64,000 nucleotides of DNA, from the NCBI GenBank assembly GCA_963786985.1, contig CAWBBL010000025.1, forward strand, positions 124,001 to 188,000, written 5' to 3'. The notes under the pieces are model-generated. The model had not been told where the DNA came from, made no database searches, and was given only the letters and a program-made list of their open reading frames with translations. This DNA comes from Desertimonas sp963786985 (GTDB lineage Bacteria; Actinomycetota; Acidimicrobiia; Acidimicrobiales; Ilumatobacteraceae). Below are positions 9,128 to 17,212 of this stretch, one piece after another. Within the stretch, counting starts at the first letter, position 1, and the number at the start of each line of letters is the position of its first letter. The position numbers were made by a program, and so were the translations under genes.

Positions 9128-10963
9128 ATGACCGCCGGGACGAGCCCGGTGGCGGGCACCGTCGTCGCCATCGCCGTGCGCGATGGCGAGCGGGTTGCGG
9201 CGGGACGCACGCTGTGCACCGTCGAGTCGATGAAGATGCACCACGACGTCGTCGCCGAGCGCCCTGGCATCGTGTCGGCCGTCGTCGTGACCGTCGGTGC
9301 CGCCGTCGTCGTCGGCGACGTCCTGGTCGAGATCGACGACAGCGATGATGGCACCGCGCCGGGCGATGGTGAGAACGCGGCGGGCGGTCGGTCGGAGGCC
9401 GCCGGGTCGCGAGCGGACCTCGCCGAGGTCGTCGAGCGTCATCGAGTCGGGCTCGACGAGTCACGTCCTGACGCGGTCGAGCGGCGCCGCCGACTCGGCC
9501 GGCGCACCGCCAGGGAGAACATCGCCGAACTCGTCGACCGCGGGTCGTTCGTCGAATACGGACCGTTGGTCGTGGCGGCCCAACGTCGCCGGCGCAGCGT
9601 CGACGACCTCGTCGCCAACACGCCGGCAGACGGGATGATCGGGGGTATCGGCAGCGTCAACGGCGACCTCTTCGCCGGCCAGGCGGCACGTTGCGTGGTG
9701 GCGGCGTACGACTACACCGTCCTCGCCGGGACCCAGGGAACCCTCAACCACCGCAAGAAGGATCGCCTCTTCGAGCTGGCCGCCGAGTTGCGCCTGCCGG
9801 TCGTGCTGTTCACCGAGGGAGGTGGCGGACGGCCGGGAGACTCGGAGGCACCGGGCCCGACAGGGCTGGACTGCCTGGCCTTCCTACGCATCGCCGAACT
9901 CTCCGGGCTCGTCCCGCTCGTCGCCGTCACTGCCGGCTATTGCTTCGCCGGCAACGCCGCACTGCTCGGCTGCTGCGATGTCGTCATCGCGACCGTGGAC
10001 TCGAACATCGGCATGGGCGGGCCGGCGATGATCGAAGGAGGTGGGCTCGGTACCCACGAGCCCACGTCGATCGGTCCGATCGACATCCAGCGGGCGAACG
10101 GCGTCGTCGACCTCGTCGTCCCCGACGAGGCCGCCGGCGTCGCCGCGGCGAAGCGCTATCTGTCGTACTTCCAGGGCCCGCTCGCCGAATGGTCGTGCGC
10201 CGAACAGGACGAACTGCGGGCGGTCGTGCCGGTGGATCGCCTGCGCGTGTACGACGTCCGGCGGGTGGTCGAGCTGCTCTTCGACATCGGCTCGGTGCTC
10301 GAGCTGCGGCGCGACTTCGGCCTCGGCGTGGTCACCGCGCTGGCCCGCGTGGAGGGCCGCCCGGTGGGCGTCCTCGCCAACAACCCGCGGCATCTCGGCG
10401 GGGCGATCGACTCGCCGGCAGCCGACAAGGCGGCCCGCTTCATGCAGCTGTGCGACGCCTTCGACCTGCCGCTCGTGACGCTCGTCGACACACCGGGGAT
10501 GATGGTCGGGCCCGACGTGGAGGCGACGGCGCTCGTCCGCCATTGCAGCCGGCTGTTCGTCACCGGTGCCAACCTGACGATTCCCACGATCGCCGTCGTG
10601 CTGCGCAAGGCCTACGGTCTCGGCGCCCAGGCGATGATGGGCGGCTCGACGAAGGCACCGCTCGGGTGCTTCGGATGGCCGACGAGCGAGTTCGGTGGGA
10701 TGGGCCTCGAGGGTGCCGTACGGCTCGGCTACCGGCGAGAGCTCGACGCCGCCGCCGACGACTTCGCGCGCCAGCAGCTGTTCGACGAGCTGGTTGGCCG
10801 GGCCTACGAGATCGGCAAGGGGATCAGCGTGGCGTCGTACTTCGAGATCGACGACGTCATCGATCCGGCCGACACTCGCCGCTACCTCACCGCCTTGCTC
10901 GATGCCGCACCGTCGCCGCCGCCACGGGCCACCAAGAAGCGCCCGAACATCGACACCTGGTGA
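9128..10963 (+). CDS. Biotinyl-domain/carboxyltransferase fusion (acyl-CoA carboxylase type)
   Basis: A 611-residue protein with a biotinyl domain first (ESMKM, biotin-accepting Lys near residue 36), a short acidic linker near residues 75-95, and then a complete acyl-CoA carboxylase beta-type carboxyltransferase. The latter shows the N-terminal half (GTQGTLNHRKKDRLFELA, EGGGGRPG) and the C-terminal half (DTPGMMVGPDVE, AYGLGAQAMMGG). No biotin carboxylase domain is present or adjacent. Usually the carrier is fused to biotin carboxylase or stands alone, so a carrier leading a transferase is unusual. The substrate acyl-CoA cannot be read from the sequence. It starts 7 bp after uxs. Confidence 0.85.
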   Translation: MTAGTSPVAGTVVAIAVRDGERVAAGRTLCTVESMKMHHDVVAERPGIVSAVVVTVGAAVVVGDVLVEIDDSDDGTAPGDGENAAGGRSEAAGSRADLAEVVERHRVGLDESRPDAVERRRRLGRRTARENIAELVDRGSFVEYGPLVVAAQRRRRSVDDLVANTPADGMIGGIGSVNGDLFAGQAARCVVAAYDYTVLAGTQGTLNHRKKDRLFELAAELRLPVVLFTEGGGGRPGDSEAPGPTGLDCLAFLRIAELSGLVPLVAVTAGYCFAGNAALLGCCDVVIATVDSNIGMGGPAMIEGGGLGTHEPTSIGPIDIQRANGVVDLVVPDEAAGVAAAKRYLSYFQGPLAEWSCAEQDELRAVVPVDRLRVYDVRRVVELLFDIGSVLELRRDFGLGVVTALARVEGRPVGVLANNPRHLGGAIDSPAADKAARFMQLCDAFDLPLVTLVDTPGMMVGPDVEATALVRHCSRLFVTGANLTIPTIAVVLRKAYGLGAQAMMGGSTKAPLGCFGWPTSEFGGMGLEGAVRLGYRRELDAAADDFARQQLFDELVGRAYEIGKGISVASYFEIDDVIDPADTRRYLTALLDAAPSPPPRATKKRPNIDTW

Positions 10964-10978
10964 CCTGTCGTCACGGGG

Positions 10979-11710
10979 TCACCGGCCGAACATCGTCATC
11001 CATTGCTCCTTCGACGCCGGCCTGTACACCTGGTTCTGGTCGCGGACGGACGACATCGTGGCGCACGAGGGCAACGCGTAGCGGTGGCCGGGGAACACGA
11101 CCGTGCCGTCGGGCAGGGCGGCGAGGCGTTGCAAGCTGTCGTACAGCGCCGCCGCGTCACCACCGGGGAGATCGGTCCGTCCACAGCCGTCGAGGAACAA
11201 GGTGTCACCGGACACGAGGCGGCCCTCGACGAGGAGGCACTGGCTCCCCGGCGTGTGCCCAGGAGTGTGCAGCAGCTCGACGTCGATGGCGCCGACGGGA
11301 ACGACGTCGCCCGGGCCATGGGTAGTGAGTTCGTCCGGCGACACACCGATCGTGCGGGACACCCACGGAGCCTCGGCGGCCTGCACATGGACCGGGACGT
11401 CGACCTGTTCGAGGAGGGCGGCGACGCCCTCGATCGTGTGGCCGACCATCGATCCACCGATGTGATCCGGGTGGTAATGCGAGGCGATCACCCCGGTGAC
11501 GTGCATGCCGTCGGCGGCGACGGTGGCGAGCAGTTCGGCAACCGCGTAGGCCGGGTCGACGAGGACGCACTCGCCGGTCGACCGGTCGCCGACGGCGTAC
11601 ACGAAGTTGACCATTTGGGCGGCGAGCGGGTCGTCGACGGCAAAGTCGCGACCGCTCAGCAGCTGGCGGAAGTACAGCCGATCCTCATCGGCCGTCGTGG
11701 TGGTCGTCAC
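10979..11710 (-). CDS. MBL-fold hydrolase, glyoxalase II-like
   Basis: Metallo-beta-lactamase-fold enzyme of 243 residues with the full metal set: SHYHPDHIGG (HxHxDH), HTPGHTPGSQC, SGDTLF and PGHRY. This resembles hydroxyacylglutathione hydrolase-like proteins, but low-GC-type glutathione chemistry is not expected in this class, so the thiol substrate is open. The start is GTG 11710, followed by a run of Thr codons; a TAGGGT hexamer on its strand lies 8 nt upstream. It is divergent from the ProA-like gene with only 24 bp between the two starts. Confidence 0.8.
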   Translation of the reverse strand: MTTTTTADEDRLYFRQLLSGRDFAVDDPLAAQMVNFVYAVGDRSTGECVLVDPAYAVAELLATVAADGMHVTGVIASHYHPDHIGGSMVGHTIEGVAALLEQVDVPVHVQAAEAPWVSRTIGVSPDELTTHGPGDVVPVGAIDVELLHTPGHTPGSQCLLVEGRLVSGDTLFLDGCGRTDLPGGDAAALYDSLQRLAALPDGTVVFPGHRYALPSCATMSSVRDQNQVYRPASKEQWMTMFGR

Positions 11711-11718
11711 AGCTCCGC

Positions 11719-11728
11719 ACCCTACGCT
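11719..11728. promoter_or_regulatory. Overlapping divergent -10 hexamers
   Basis: The decamer ACCCTACGCT reads TACGCT on the plus strand (6 nt before GTG 11735) and TAGGGT on the minus strand (8 nt before GTG 11710). Both share the central TA, so the two divergent genes appear to use one bidirectional promoter core. Confidence 0.45.
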
Positions 11729-11734
11729 GGCCGC

Positions 11735-13243
11735 GTGAGCACTCCGCGGCCGCTGGAAGGTCTCCAACCGGGCCAGCTGCTCGTCGTCGGCGGTGACCGC
11801 TACGTGACAGTGACCGAAGACCTGGCCGCCTCGTTCTGCGCCGGCGACCGCCTCGTCGTGATTGCCGAAACGGGCGATGTGCTGCACATTCCGGCCGCCG
11901 AGCAGGCGATTGCCACGGCTGCCGTCGACGCCGCGGTCGAGGCCTTCAGCGTTCTCAACGTCGTGGGCGACGAGCAGATCTCCACGTTCTTCGGATCCTT
12001 CGCCGATCGTCTCGGCGACCACACAGCCGTCGCCCCGATCATCGATGCCAACCGGCGCGACGTCGACGCGGCGACGGCTGCAGGGCGATCGACGACTCGT
12101 CTGACGTTGGCGCCGAGGATGCTCGACGAGATGGTGGCCGGGCTCCGCGGCTGGCAGCGCTCGCCGCTCCGTCGTGACGCCGGCCTCGGCGAGATCGAGC
12201 ACCGCGGGTGGACCGTCGAGGCCCGCCGCGCTCCGCTCGGGGTGGTCGGCTTCGTGTTCGAAGGTCGTCCGAACGTCTTCGCCGACGCCGCCGGTGTCGT
12301 GCGTACCGGCAACACGGTGGTCATGCGGATCGGTTCGGACGCCCTCGGCACGGCGGAGGCGATGTTCGCGCATGCTGTTGGTCCGGCGATGGCGGCGAGC
12401 GGGCTTCCCGACGGCACGCTGTCGTTGGTTCGCTCGCCTTCCCGCGCCGCCGGATGGGCCCTGTTCGCCGACCGGCGCCTGGCGCTCGCCGTGGCCCGTG
12501 GTTCGGGTCAGGCGGTCGGTCAACTCGGCGCCGTCGCCCGGCAGGCCGGTACGCCCGTGAGCGTGCACGGCACGGGCGGGGCATGGCTGGTCGCCGGACT
12601 CGGCGCCGACCCCGAACGGTTCGCAGCCAGCGTCGCCGGTTCACTCGACCGCAAGGTGTGCAACACGCTCAACGTCTGCTGCATCCCCGCGGCGCGAGCC
12701 GACGAGCTGGTGCCCCGGTTTCTCGGAGCGCTCGACGCGGCTGCCGCCGCCTTGGACACGTCGGCTCGCCTGCACGTCGATGCCGTCGCCGAGCCGTATG
12801 TCCCCGCCGAGCGGTTCACCTCGAAGGTCGCCATCCGCCGAGCCGATGGCGACCACTACGAGCCGGCGGCGACGGTGCTCGAGCGCCAGAACCTCGGCAC
12901 GGAGTGGGAGTGGGAAGGATCACCGGAGGTCAGCCTCGTGGTCACCGAGTCGGTTGGCGAAGCGGTCGACCTGTTCAACGTCCACAGTCCCCGCTTCATC
13001 GCCTCGCTGATCAGCGACGATGGTTCGGAGCAGGAACTCTTCTACGCCAGCGTCGATGCCCCGTTCGTGGGTGACGGGTTCACCCGCTGGGTCGACGGCC
13101 AGTACGCCCTGGCAACCCCCGAGCTGGGGCTGTCGAACTGGCAGTTCGGTCGCCTGCTCGGCCGCGGTGGAGTGCTGTCGGGTGACTCGATCCACACTGT
13201 CCGCCACCGGGCGAGGATCGACGATGCCTCGATCCGCCGCTGA
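11735..13243 (+). CDS. ProA-like aldehyde dehydrogenase (glutamate-5-semialdehyde dehydrogenase homologue)
   Basis: Aldehyde-dehydrogenase superfamily protein most like gamma-glutamyl phosphate reductase: RRAPLGVVGFVFEGRPNVFADAAG matches the ProA cofactor region and DRKVCNTLNVC carries the catalytic Cys. At 502 residues it is about 85 longer than standard ProA, mostly through an N-terminal extension that ends in a long helix. The usual ProA nucleotide loop is divergent, so whether it serves proline synthesis is uncertain. No proB is adjacent. The GTG at 11735 is preferred because a TACGCT hexamer sits 6 nt upstream. It ends 2 bp from the convergent FAD oxidoreductase. Confidence 0.68.
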   Translation: MSTPRPLEGLQPGQLLVVGGDRYVTVTEDLAASFCAGDRLVVIAETGDVLHIPAAEQAIATAAVDAAVEAFSVLNVVGDEQISTFFGSFADRLGDHTAVAPIIDANRRDVDAATAAGRSTTRLTLAPRMLDEMVAGLRGWQRSPLRRDAGLGEIEHRGWTVEARRAPLGVVGFVFEGRPNVFADAAGVVRTGNTVVMRIGSDALGTAEAMFAHAVGPAMAASGLPDGTLSLVRSPSRAAGWALFADRRLALAVARGSGQAVGQLGAVARQAGTPVSVHGTGGAWLVAGLGADPERFAASVAGSLDRKVCNTLNVCCIPAARADELVPRFLGALDAAAAALDTSARLHVDAVAEPYVPAERFTSKVAIRRADGDHYEPAATVLERQNLGTEWEWEGSPEVSLVVTESVGEAVDLFNVHSPRFIASLISDDGSEQELFYASVDAPFVGDGFTRWVDGQYALATPELGLSNWQFGRLLGRGGVLSGDSIHTVRHRARIDDASIRR

Positions 13244-13245
13244 CA

Positions 13246-14643
13246 TCACCGACCGAGGAACCTGTCGACGAGATGGCCCCACGCCACGGCTCGGGGTCTG
13301 CTGAACGGCGCAGAACTGGACTCGGCGTGGTCGGCCCGCGACGCGGCGAGGGCGACGAGCCGGACACCGAGCCAGCGCAACGGCTCGGGTTCCCAACGGC
13401 GTGATCGGTGCCCGACCCACGGCAGGCGGGTGAGATCAGTATCGCGACCGACGATGAGGTCGGCGAGCGTGCGCCCGGCGAGGTTCGCCGTCGCTACTCC
13501 GTCGCCGACGTAGCCACCGGCGCTGGCGATTCCTGACGCTCGGTCGTAGGCGACATGCGGGTGCCAGTCGCGTGGGGCGGCCAGGGCGCCACCCCAGTGG
13601 AACGGAAAGCTGACGTCATCGAGCACCGGGAACAGGTCCGTGACCGTTCGGTGCAGCGCCGATCGCACGTCGACGTCGGTGTCGAAGCGATCGGCGACCC
13701 GCGAGCCGAAGTGGTACGGCGCGCCCCGACCGCCGAACGCCATCCGCCCATCGGCGGTGCGTTGGCCATACACGACGACACGAGAGGCGACCGTGAACGT
13801 CTGCCGGTCGGCGAGTCCGATGTCGTCCCACTGCTCGGCGGTCAGCGGGTCCGAGCCGATCATCATCGAGTAGATCGGCAGCAGGTCACGGCGCCTGTGG
13901 GGAAGCTGGCTGGTGAAGGCCTCGGTGGCCAGCACCACGGCGTCGGCGCGGATCGTCCCCGCCGTCGTCGTGACGCGTCGAGTCGCGACGTCGACGACGT
14001 CAACGCCTTCGACGATGCGCGCCCCTCGCCGGGTCGCCGCGTCGGCGATGGCTCGAGCGAGGCGCAGCGGATGGACCGCCGCACAGTGCGGCGTGAACAT
14101 CGCCCCGACGGCACGCGTCGCGTGAATTCGATCCGCAAGGTCGGCGGCACCGAGCAACTCGACGTCGGCTGGCCCGAGACCGAAGCGCCGCGCCTCCGCC
14201 ACCGCGGCCGCGATGCGCTGCAACTGCGCCGCGTTGCGGGCGACGGTCAGCGTCCCGCCCTTGTGGAACTGCACATCATGGTCGACCGTGGCACTCGATG
14301 CCGCGAAGCGTGCGACGGAGTCGACCGTGCTGATCATCGCCCGCTGCCAGTCGACCGCGGCGCGGCGGCCGTGGCGCCGTTCGAGGGCGGTGAGGCTGAT
14401 CGGCAGGAGCGCCGAGCACCACCCTCCGTTGCGTCCGCTGGCGCCGAAGCCGACGTGGTGCCGCTCGACGACGACGACGCGCATCGCCGGCTCGGCCTCG
14501 AGCAGCGACAGGGCGGTCCACAGCCCGGTGTAGCCGGCGCCGACGATCACGACGTCGACGTCGAGGTCGACGTCGCCACCATGGCGCGGATCGAACGGAA
14601 CGTCGGCCGGACAGGTTGCGTGCCACAAGCTCTGGCCGAGCAT
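13246..14643 (-). CDS. FAD-dependent oxidoreductase, DAO family
   Basis: A 465-residue flavoprotein with an N-terminal dinucleotide motif VVIVGAGYTGLWTAL and a FGASGRNGGW segment typical of DadA/gamma-glutamylputrescine oxidase-like amine oxidases. The C-terminal part has GGYVGDGVATANLAGRTL, closing the FAD site. It probably oxidises an amine or amino acid; the substrate is not deducible. The ATG at 14643 is followed by a family-typical N-terminal tail before the Rossmann strand. It is divergent from the CPBP protease gene and convergent with the ProA-like gene. A link with the ProA-like dehydrogenase in amine catabolism is possible but speculative. Confidence 0.8.
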   Translation of the reverse strand: MLGQSLWHATCPADVPFDPRHGGDVDLDVDVVIVGAGYTGLWTALSLLEAEPAMRVVVVERHHVGFGASGRNGGWCSALLPISLTALERRHGRRAAVDWQRAMISTVDSVARFAASSATVDHDVQFHKGGTLTVARNAAQLQRIAAAVAEARRFGLGPADVELLGAADLADRIHATRAVGAMFTPHCAAVHPLRLARAIADAATRRGARIVEGVDVVDVATRRVTTTAGTIRADAVVLATEAFTSQLPHRRRDLLPIYSMMIGSDPLTAEQWDDIGLADRQTFTVASRVVVYGQRTADGRMAFGGRGAPYHFGSRVADRFDTDVDVRSALHRTVTDLFPVLDDVSFPFHWGGALAAPRDWHPHVAYDRASGIASAGGYVGDGVATANLAGRTLADLIVGRDTDLTRLPWVGHRSRRWEPEPLRWLGVRLVALAASRADHAESSSAPFSRPRAVAWGHLVDRFLGR

Positions 14644-14651
14644 CGGGCGCC

Positions 14652-14658
14652 TACGCTA
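14652..14658. promoter_or_regulatory. Overlapping divergent -10 hexamers
   Basis: TACGCTA reads TACGCT on the plus strand, 6 nt before ATG 14664, and TAGCGT on the minus strand, 9 nt before ATG 14643. This is the second shared divergent promoter core in the window. Confidence 0.42.
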
Positions 14659-14663
14659 CGCCG

Positions 14664-15527
14664 ATGATCTCCCAGCCGGTGGGCACGTTCGGCCCGCCGA
14701 GCAGCGCCCCGGCCGGGTGGTATCCGGACCCGCACGGCAGTGCCTATGCGCGCTACTACGACGGCTACCGCTGGACGCCGTATGTCGCCTTCCCGGACCA
14801 GGTTGGAGCGGAGCCCCAGCCGGCCGAGCAGCCACATCCCGAGTTGCCGATCCCGATCGCCATCGGGGCGATCGTCATCCTCGCCGCGTCGCTGATCGCC
14901 AGCCGGGAGTTGCTCGATGCGCTCATCGACCGCGATTGGAACATCGTCGTCTACATGGCGATCGCCGTCGCCGTCGGGTACGGGCCGTCGATCGCTTGGA
15001 TGTGGTATGCCAGCCGGCAATGGGGGACCGGGCGTGTGTTCAGCGACCTCGGGGTGCGCTTCCGGTGGGTCGATCTCGGGTGGGGCCCGCTGATCTGGGT
15101 CAGCACGGTCGCGGCGATGGGGATCGCCGTCGGCTTGATGCGCTTCCTCGACGTTCCCTATCGGGGCAATCTCGACGTCGACAACGGCAGCCCGTTCGAG
15201 CGCGACAACACGTCGATCGCCGCCCTGCTCGTTTCCGCGGTGATCTTCGCCCCGATCGTCGAAGAGGCACTGTTTCGGGGTGCGATGCTGCGCGGCCTGC
15301 TGTCGAAGATGGCGGCGGTGTGGGCGATCGTGCTCCAGGCGGTGCTGTTCGGTGCCGCCCACTTCGACCCGGACTTCGGCCGGGAGAGCATCGGCCTGAT
15401 CATCGCCCTCAGCGTCGCCGGCGCCGGTTTCGGTCTGGCCAGCTATCTCCTGCGGCGCCTCGGGCCGGTGATCATCGCCCACGCCGTGATGAACGCCGTG
15501 GCCATCACCGTGGCGCTGAACTCATGA
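14664..15527 (+). CDS. CPBP-family intramembrane metalloprotease with DUF2510 N-terminus
   Basis: A 287-residue membrane protein. The N-terminus has a short DUF2510-like motif (AGWYPDPHGSAYARYYDG ... W) common on actinobacterial membrane proteins. Several membrane helices follow, then the CAAX/CPBP signature: VEEALFRGAMLRG (EExxxR), FGAAHF and HAVMN. This family cleaves within or next to the membrane; its substrate here is unknown. The ATG at 14664 follows a TACGCT hexamer by 6 nt. It is followed 13 bp later by an acyltransferase on the same strand. Confidence 0.85.
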   Translation: MISQPVGTFGPPSSAPAGWYPDPHGSAYARYYDGYRWTPYVAFPDQVGAEPQPAEQPHPELPIPIAIGAIVILAASLIASRELLDALIDRDWNIVVYMAIAVAVGYGPSIAWMWYASRQWGTGRVFSDLGVRFRWVDLGWGPLIWVSTVAAMGIAVGLMRFLDVPYRGNLDVDNGSPFERDNTSIAALLVSAVIFAPIVEEALFRGAMLRGLLSKMAAVWAIVLQAVLFGAAHFDPDFGRESIGLIIALSVAGAGFGLASYLLRRLGPVIIAHAVMNAVAITVALNS

Positions 15528-15540
15528 TGGTCGCAAGCTG

Positions 15541-16197
15541 GTGATCGCCGAGGCGCTGCACGTCGCCCTGGAGCGGGCGCGGCGGCTCGGGGCGATCGGT
15601 CCGCACACCCGACGGGGCCGTCGATTCGGCGCCTTCGGGGATCGGAGTGTGATCTGTTTTCCGCCGGCGGCAATCGTCAACGAGCGCTTCATCCACATCG
15701 GCCAGCACACGATGATCGGCCAGCACGTGACGCTGTCGGCGGGGATGGTCGCCGGCCAGGCGTGCCTCACGGATCCAGTCGTGCGCATTGGCGACCGGTG
15801 TCTCATCGGTCGCGGCAGTGGCATCGTCGGCCACTTGTCGATCGACATCGCGGACGACGTGTGGACTGGTCATCACGTGTACATCACCGACCAGAACCAC
15901 GACTACGCCGACCTCGACCTGCCGATTTCCCGCCAGGCGATGCCCGAGCGACCGGTGCGCATCGGCGCCGGGTCGTGGCTCGGTCACGGCACCGTCGTGC
16001 TTCCCGGGGCGACGATCGGCCGCCACGTCGTGGTCGGCGCCAACAGTGTCGTGCGTGACGAGATCCCGTCGTACTGCGTGGCGGCCGGCAACCCGGCCCG
16101 GGTCGTCAAACAGATGAGGGAAGACATCGACGACGACCTACCGGACGTTGCCAGGGCAGTGCTCAGTTGGCGAGATCGCGCGGTGGAGCGCAGCTAG
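15541..16197 (+). CDS. Hexapeptide-repeat acyltransferase (left-handed beta-helix)
   Basis: A 218-residue protein with imperfect hexapeptide turns throughout (for example IHIGQHTMIGQHVTLSAG and VRIGAGSWLGHGTVVLPG) and the conserved DQNHDY carrying the likely catalytic His. This is the LbH acyltransferase class, which acetylates sugars, antibiotics or small molecules. GTG 15541 is the only sensible start, 13 bp after the CPBP gene. The acceptor cannot be inferred. Its last 35 bp overlap the convergent gene that ends at 16163. Confidence 0.82.
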   Translation: MIAEALHVALERARRLGAIGPHTRRGRRFGAFGDRSVICFPPAAIVNERFIHIGQHTMIGQHVTLSAGMVAGQACLTDPVVRIGDRCLIGRGSGIVGHLSIDIADDVWTGHHVYITDQNHDYADLDLPISRQAMPERPVRIGAGSWLGHGTVVLPGATIGRHVVVGANSVVRDEIPSYCVAAGNPARVVKQMREDIDDDLPDVARAVLSWRDRAVERS

Positions 16198-16672
16198 GCA
16201 TCTCGTTGTCGCCGGCGAACTGCTCGAGCTTCTCGCTGATCGGGATCCCGTCGACGGCCGCCTCCGTGAACGGCTCGTTCTCGCCTCCACGCAACCGATC
16301 GGTGAACGCCCGCCGATTCTCCAGGTAGGTGCGATAGTCCGCCTCCCACAGCGGAACGATCGCCATCCCCTTGTCGTCGGCGGGATGAACCGCGACCACG
16401 TCATCGAGCATCGTTTCGACGATGTCCGTGGCCCTGTCGACAATGTCGGCGCGCTCGGCGAGCATCGCCGGGTCGTCGTTGTCGAGTAGCCGCTCGTCGA
16501 CCAGCAGCTCCCGTTGGGTGGTGGCCACGTCACAGATCGACTCGGCCCGCTGCGCCCAACTCCGGTCATCGATCTTGTTGACGGCCTCCTTCGACGCGAA
16601 GAACAGCGCCCACACCCAAAAGGCGGCGAGCCCGGCGACGGCGATGGCGATGGCGATTCGCCAGAACTTCAC
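16163..16672 (-). CDS. Single-pass membrane protein of unknown function
   Basis: A 169-residue protein with one N-terminal hydrophobic segment (about residues 5-25) and an extracytoplasmic acidic, helix-rich domain with two Cys, one in ESICDVATT and one near the end in MPSCAPP. I do not recognise a family. The start is GTG 16672, which overlaps the DoxX stop as GTGA, so it is co-translated with DoxX. The gene ends inside the last 35 bp of the convergent acyltransferase. Confidence 0.65.
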   Translation of the reverse strand: MKFWRIAIAIAVAGLAAFWVWALFFASKEAVNKIDDRSWAQRAESICDVATTQRELLVDERLLDNDDPAMLAERADIVDRATDIVETMLDDVVAVHPADDKGMAIVPLWEADYRTYLENRRAFTDRLRGGENEPFTEAAVDGIPISEKLEQFAGDNEMPSCAPPRDLAN

Positions 16673-17178
16673 GCATCGGCCTCGGCGGGCTGCGGGCGAT
16701 AGCAGACCGCCAGCTGCACGATTCCCGACCCGATCCCGACGAGCGCGGCGGTCAGCGACCCACTCCAACCGGTCCATTCGATGTCGAAGGCGTTGTCCAG
16801 GCTGAACCTCCCGGGTCCGATCGTGGCCACCGCCCAGGCCACGATGGCGAAGGCGGCGACGAACTCCCACCCACCGTTGACGACGAGGAAGCCCTTCCCG
16901 CGGTGGACAGCCCAGTAGGCCACCGTCATCAAGCCGATCATTCCGGCCGCCGCCAACGGCGTCAGCAACCCCGCGGCGAACAGCAGCCCGGTGCCGATTT
17001 CGGTCGCCGCGGCCAGCCGCGCCTGCAACGGCGGCCACTTCATGCCGATCGAGTCGAACCACCCAGCGGTGCCCGCCAGCCCTCCGCCGCCAAAGATCTT
17101 GTTGTAGCCGTGGCCGGCGAGACAGACCCCGAACGCCAAACGTAGGACGAGCAGTGCAGTGTCGAGCTGATCTTCCAT
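16669..17178 (-). CDS. DoxX family membrane protein
   Basis: A 169-residue protein with four hydrophobic helices and the DoxX pattern: LVLRLAFGVCLAGHGYNKIFGGG in the first helix, ATEIGTGLLFAAGLLTPLAAA in the middle. DoxX proteins are linked to membrane redox and thiol stress in actinobacteria; no specific reaction is known. The ATG at 17178 (MEDQLDTA) fits the family N-terminus, and farther upstream codons overlap the divergent ABC exporter gene. It is coupled to the next membrane protein by a GTGA overlap. Confidence 0.8.
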   Translation of the reverse strand: MEDQLDTALLVLRLAFGVCLAGHGYNKIFGGGGLAGTAGWFDSIGMKWPPLQARLAAATEIGTGLLFAAGLLTPLAAAGMIGLMTVAYWAVHRGKGFLVVNGGWEFVAAFAIVAWAVATIGPGRFSLDNAFDIEWTGWSGSLTAALVGIGSGIVQLAVCYRPQPAEADA

Positions 17179-17212
17179 CGCGGCGACGGTATCGCCCGGT
17201 AGACAGGAGCAA

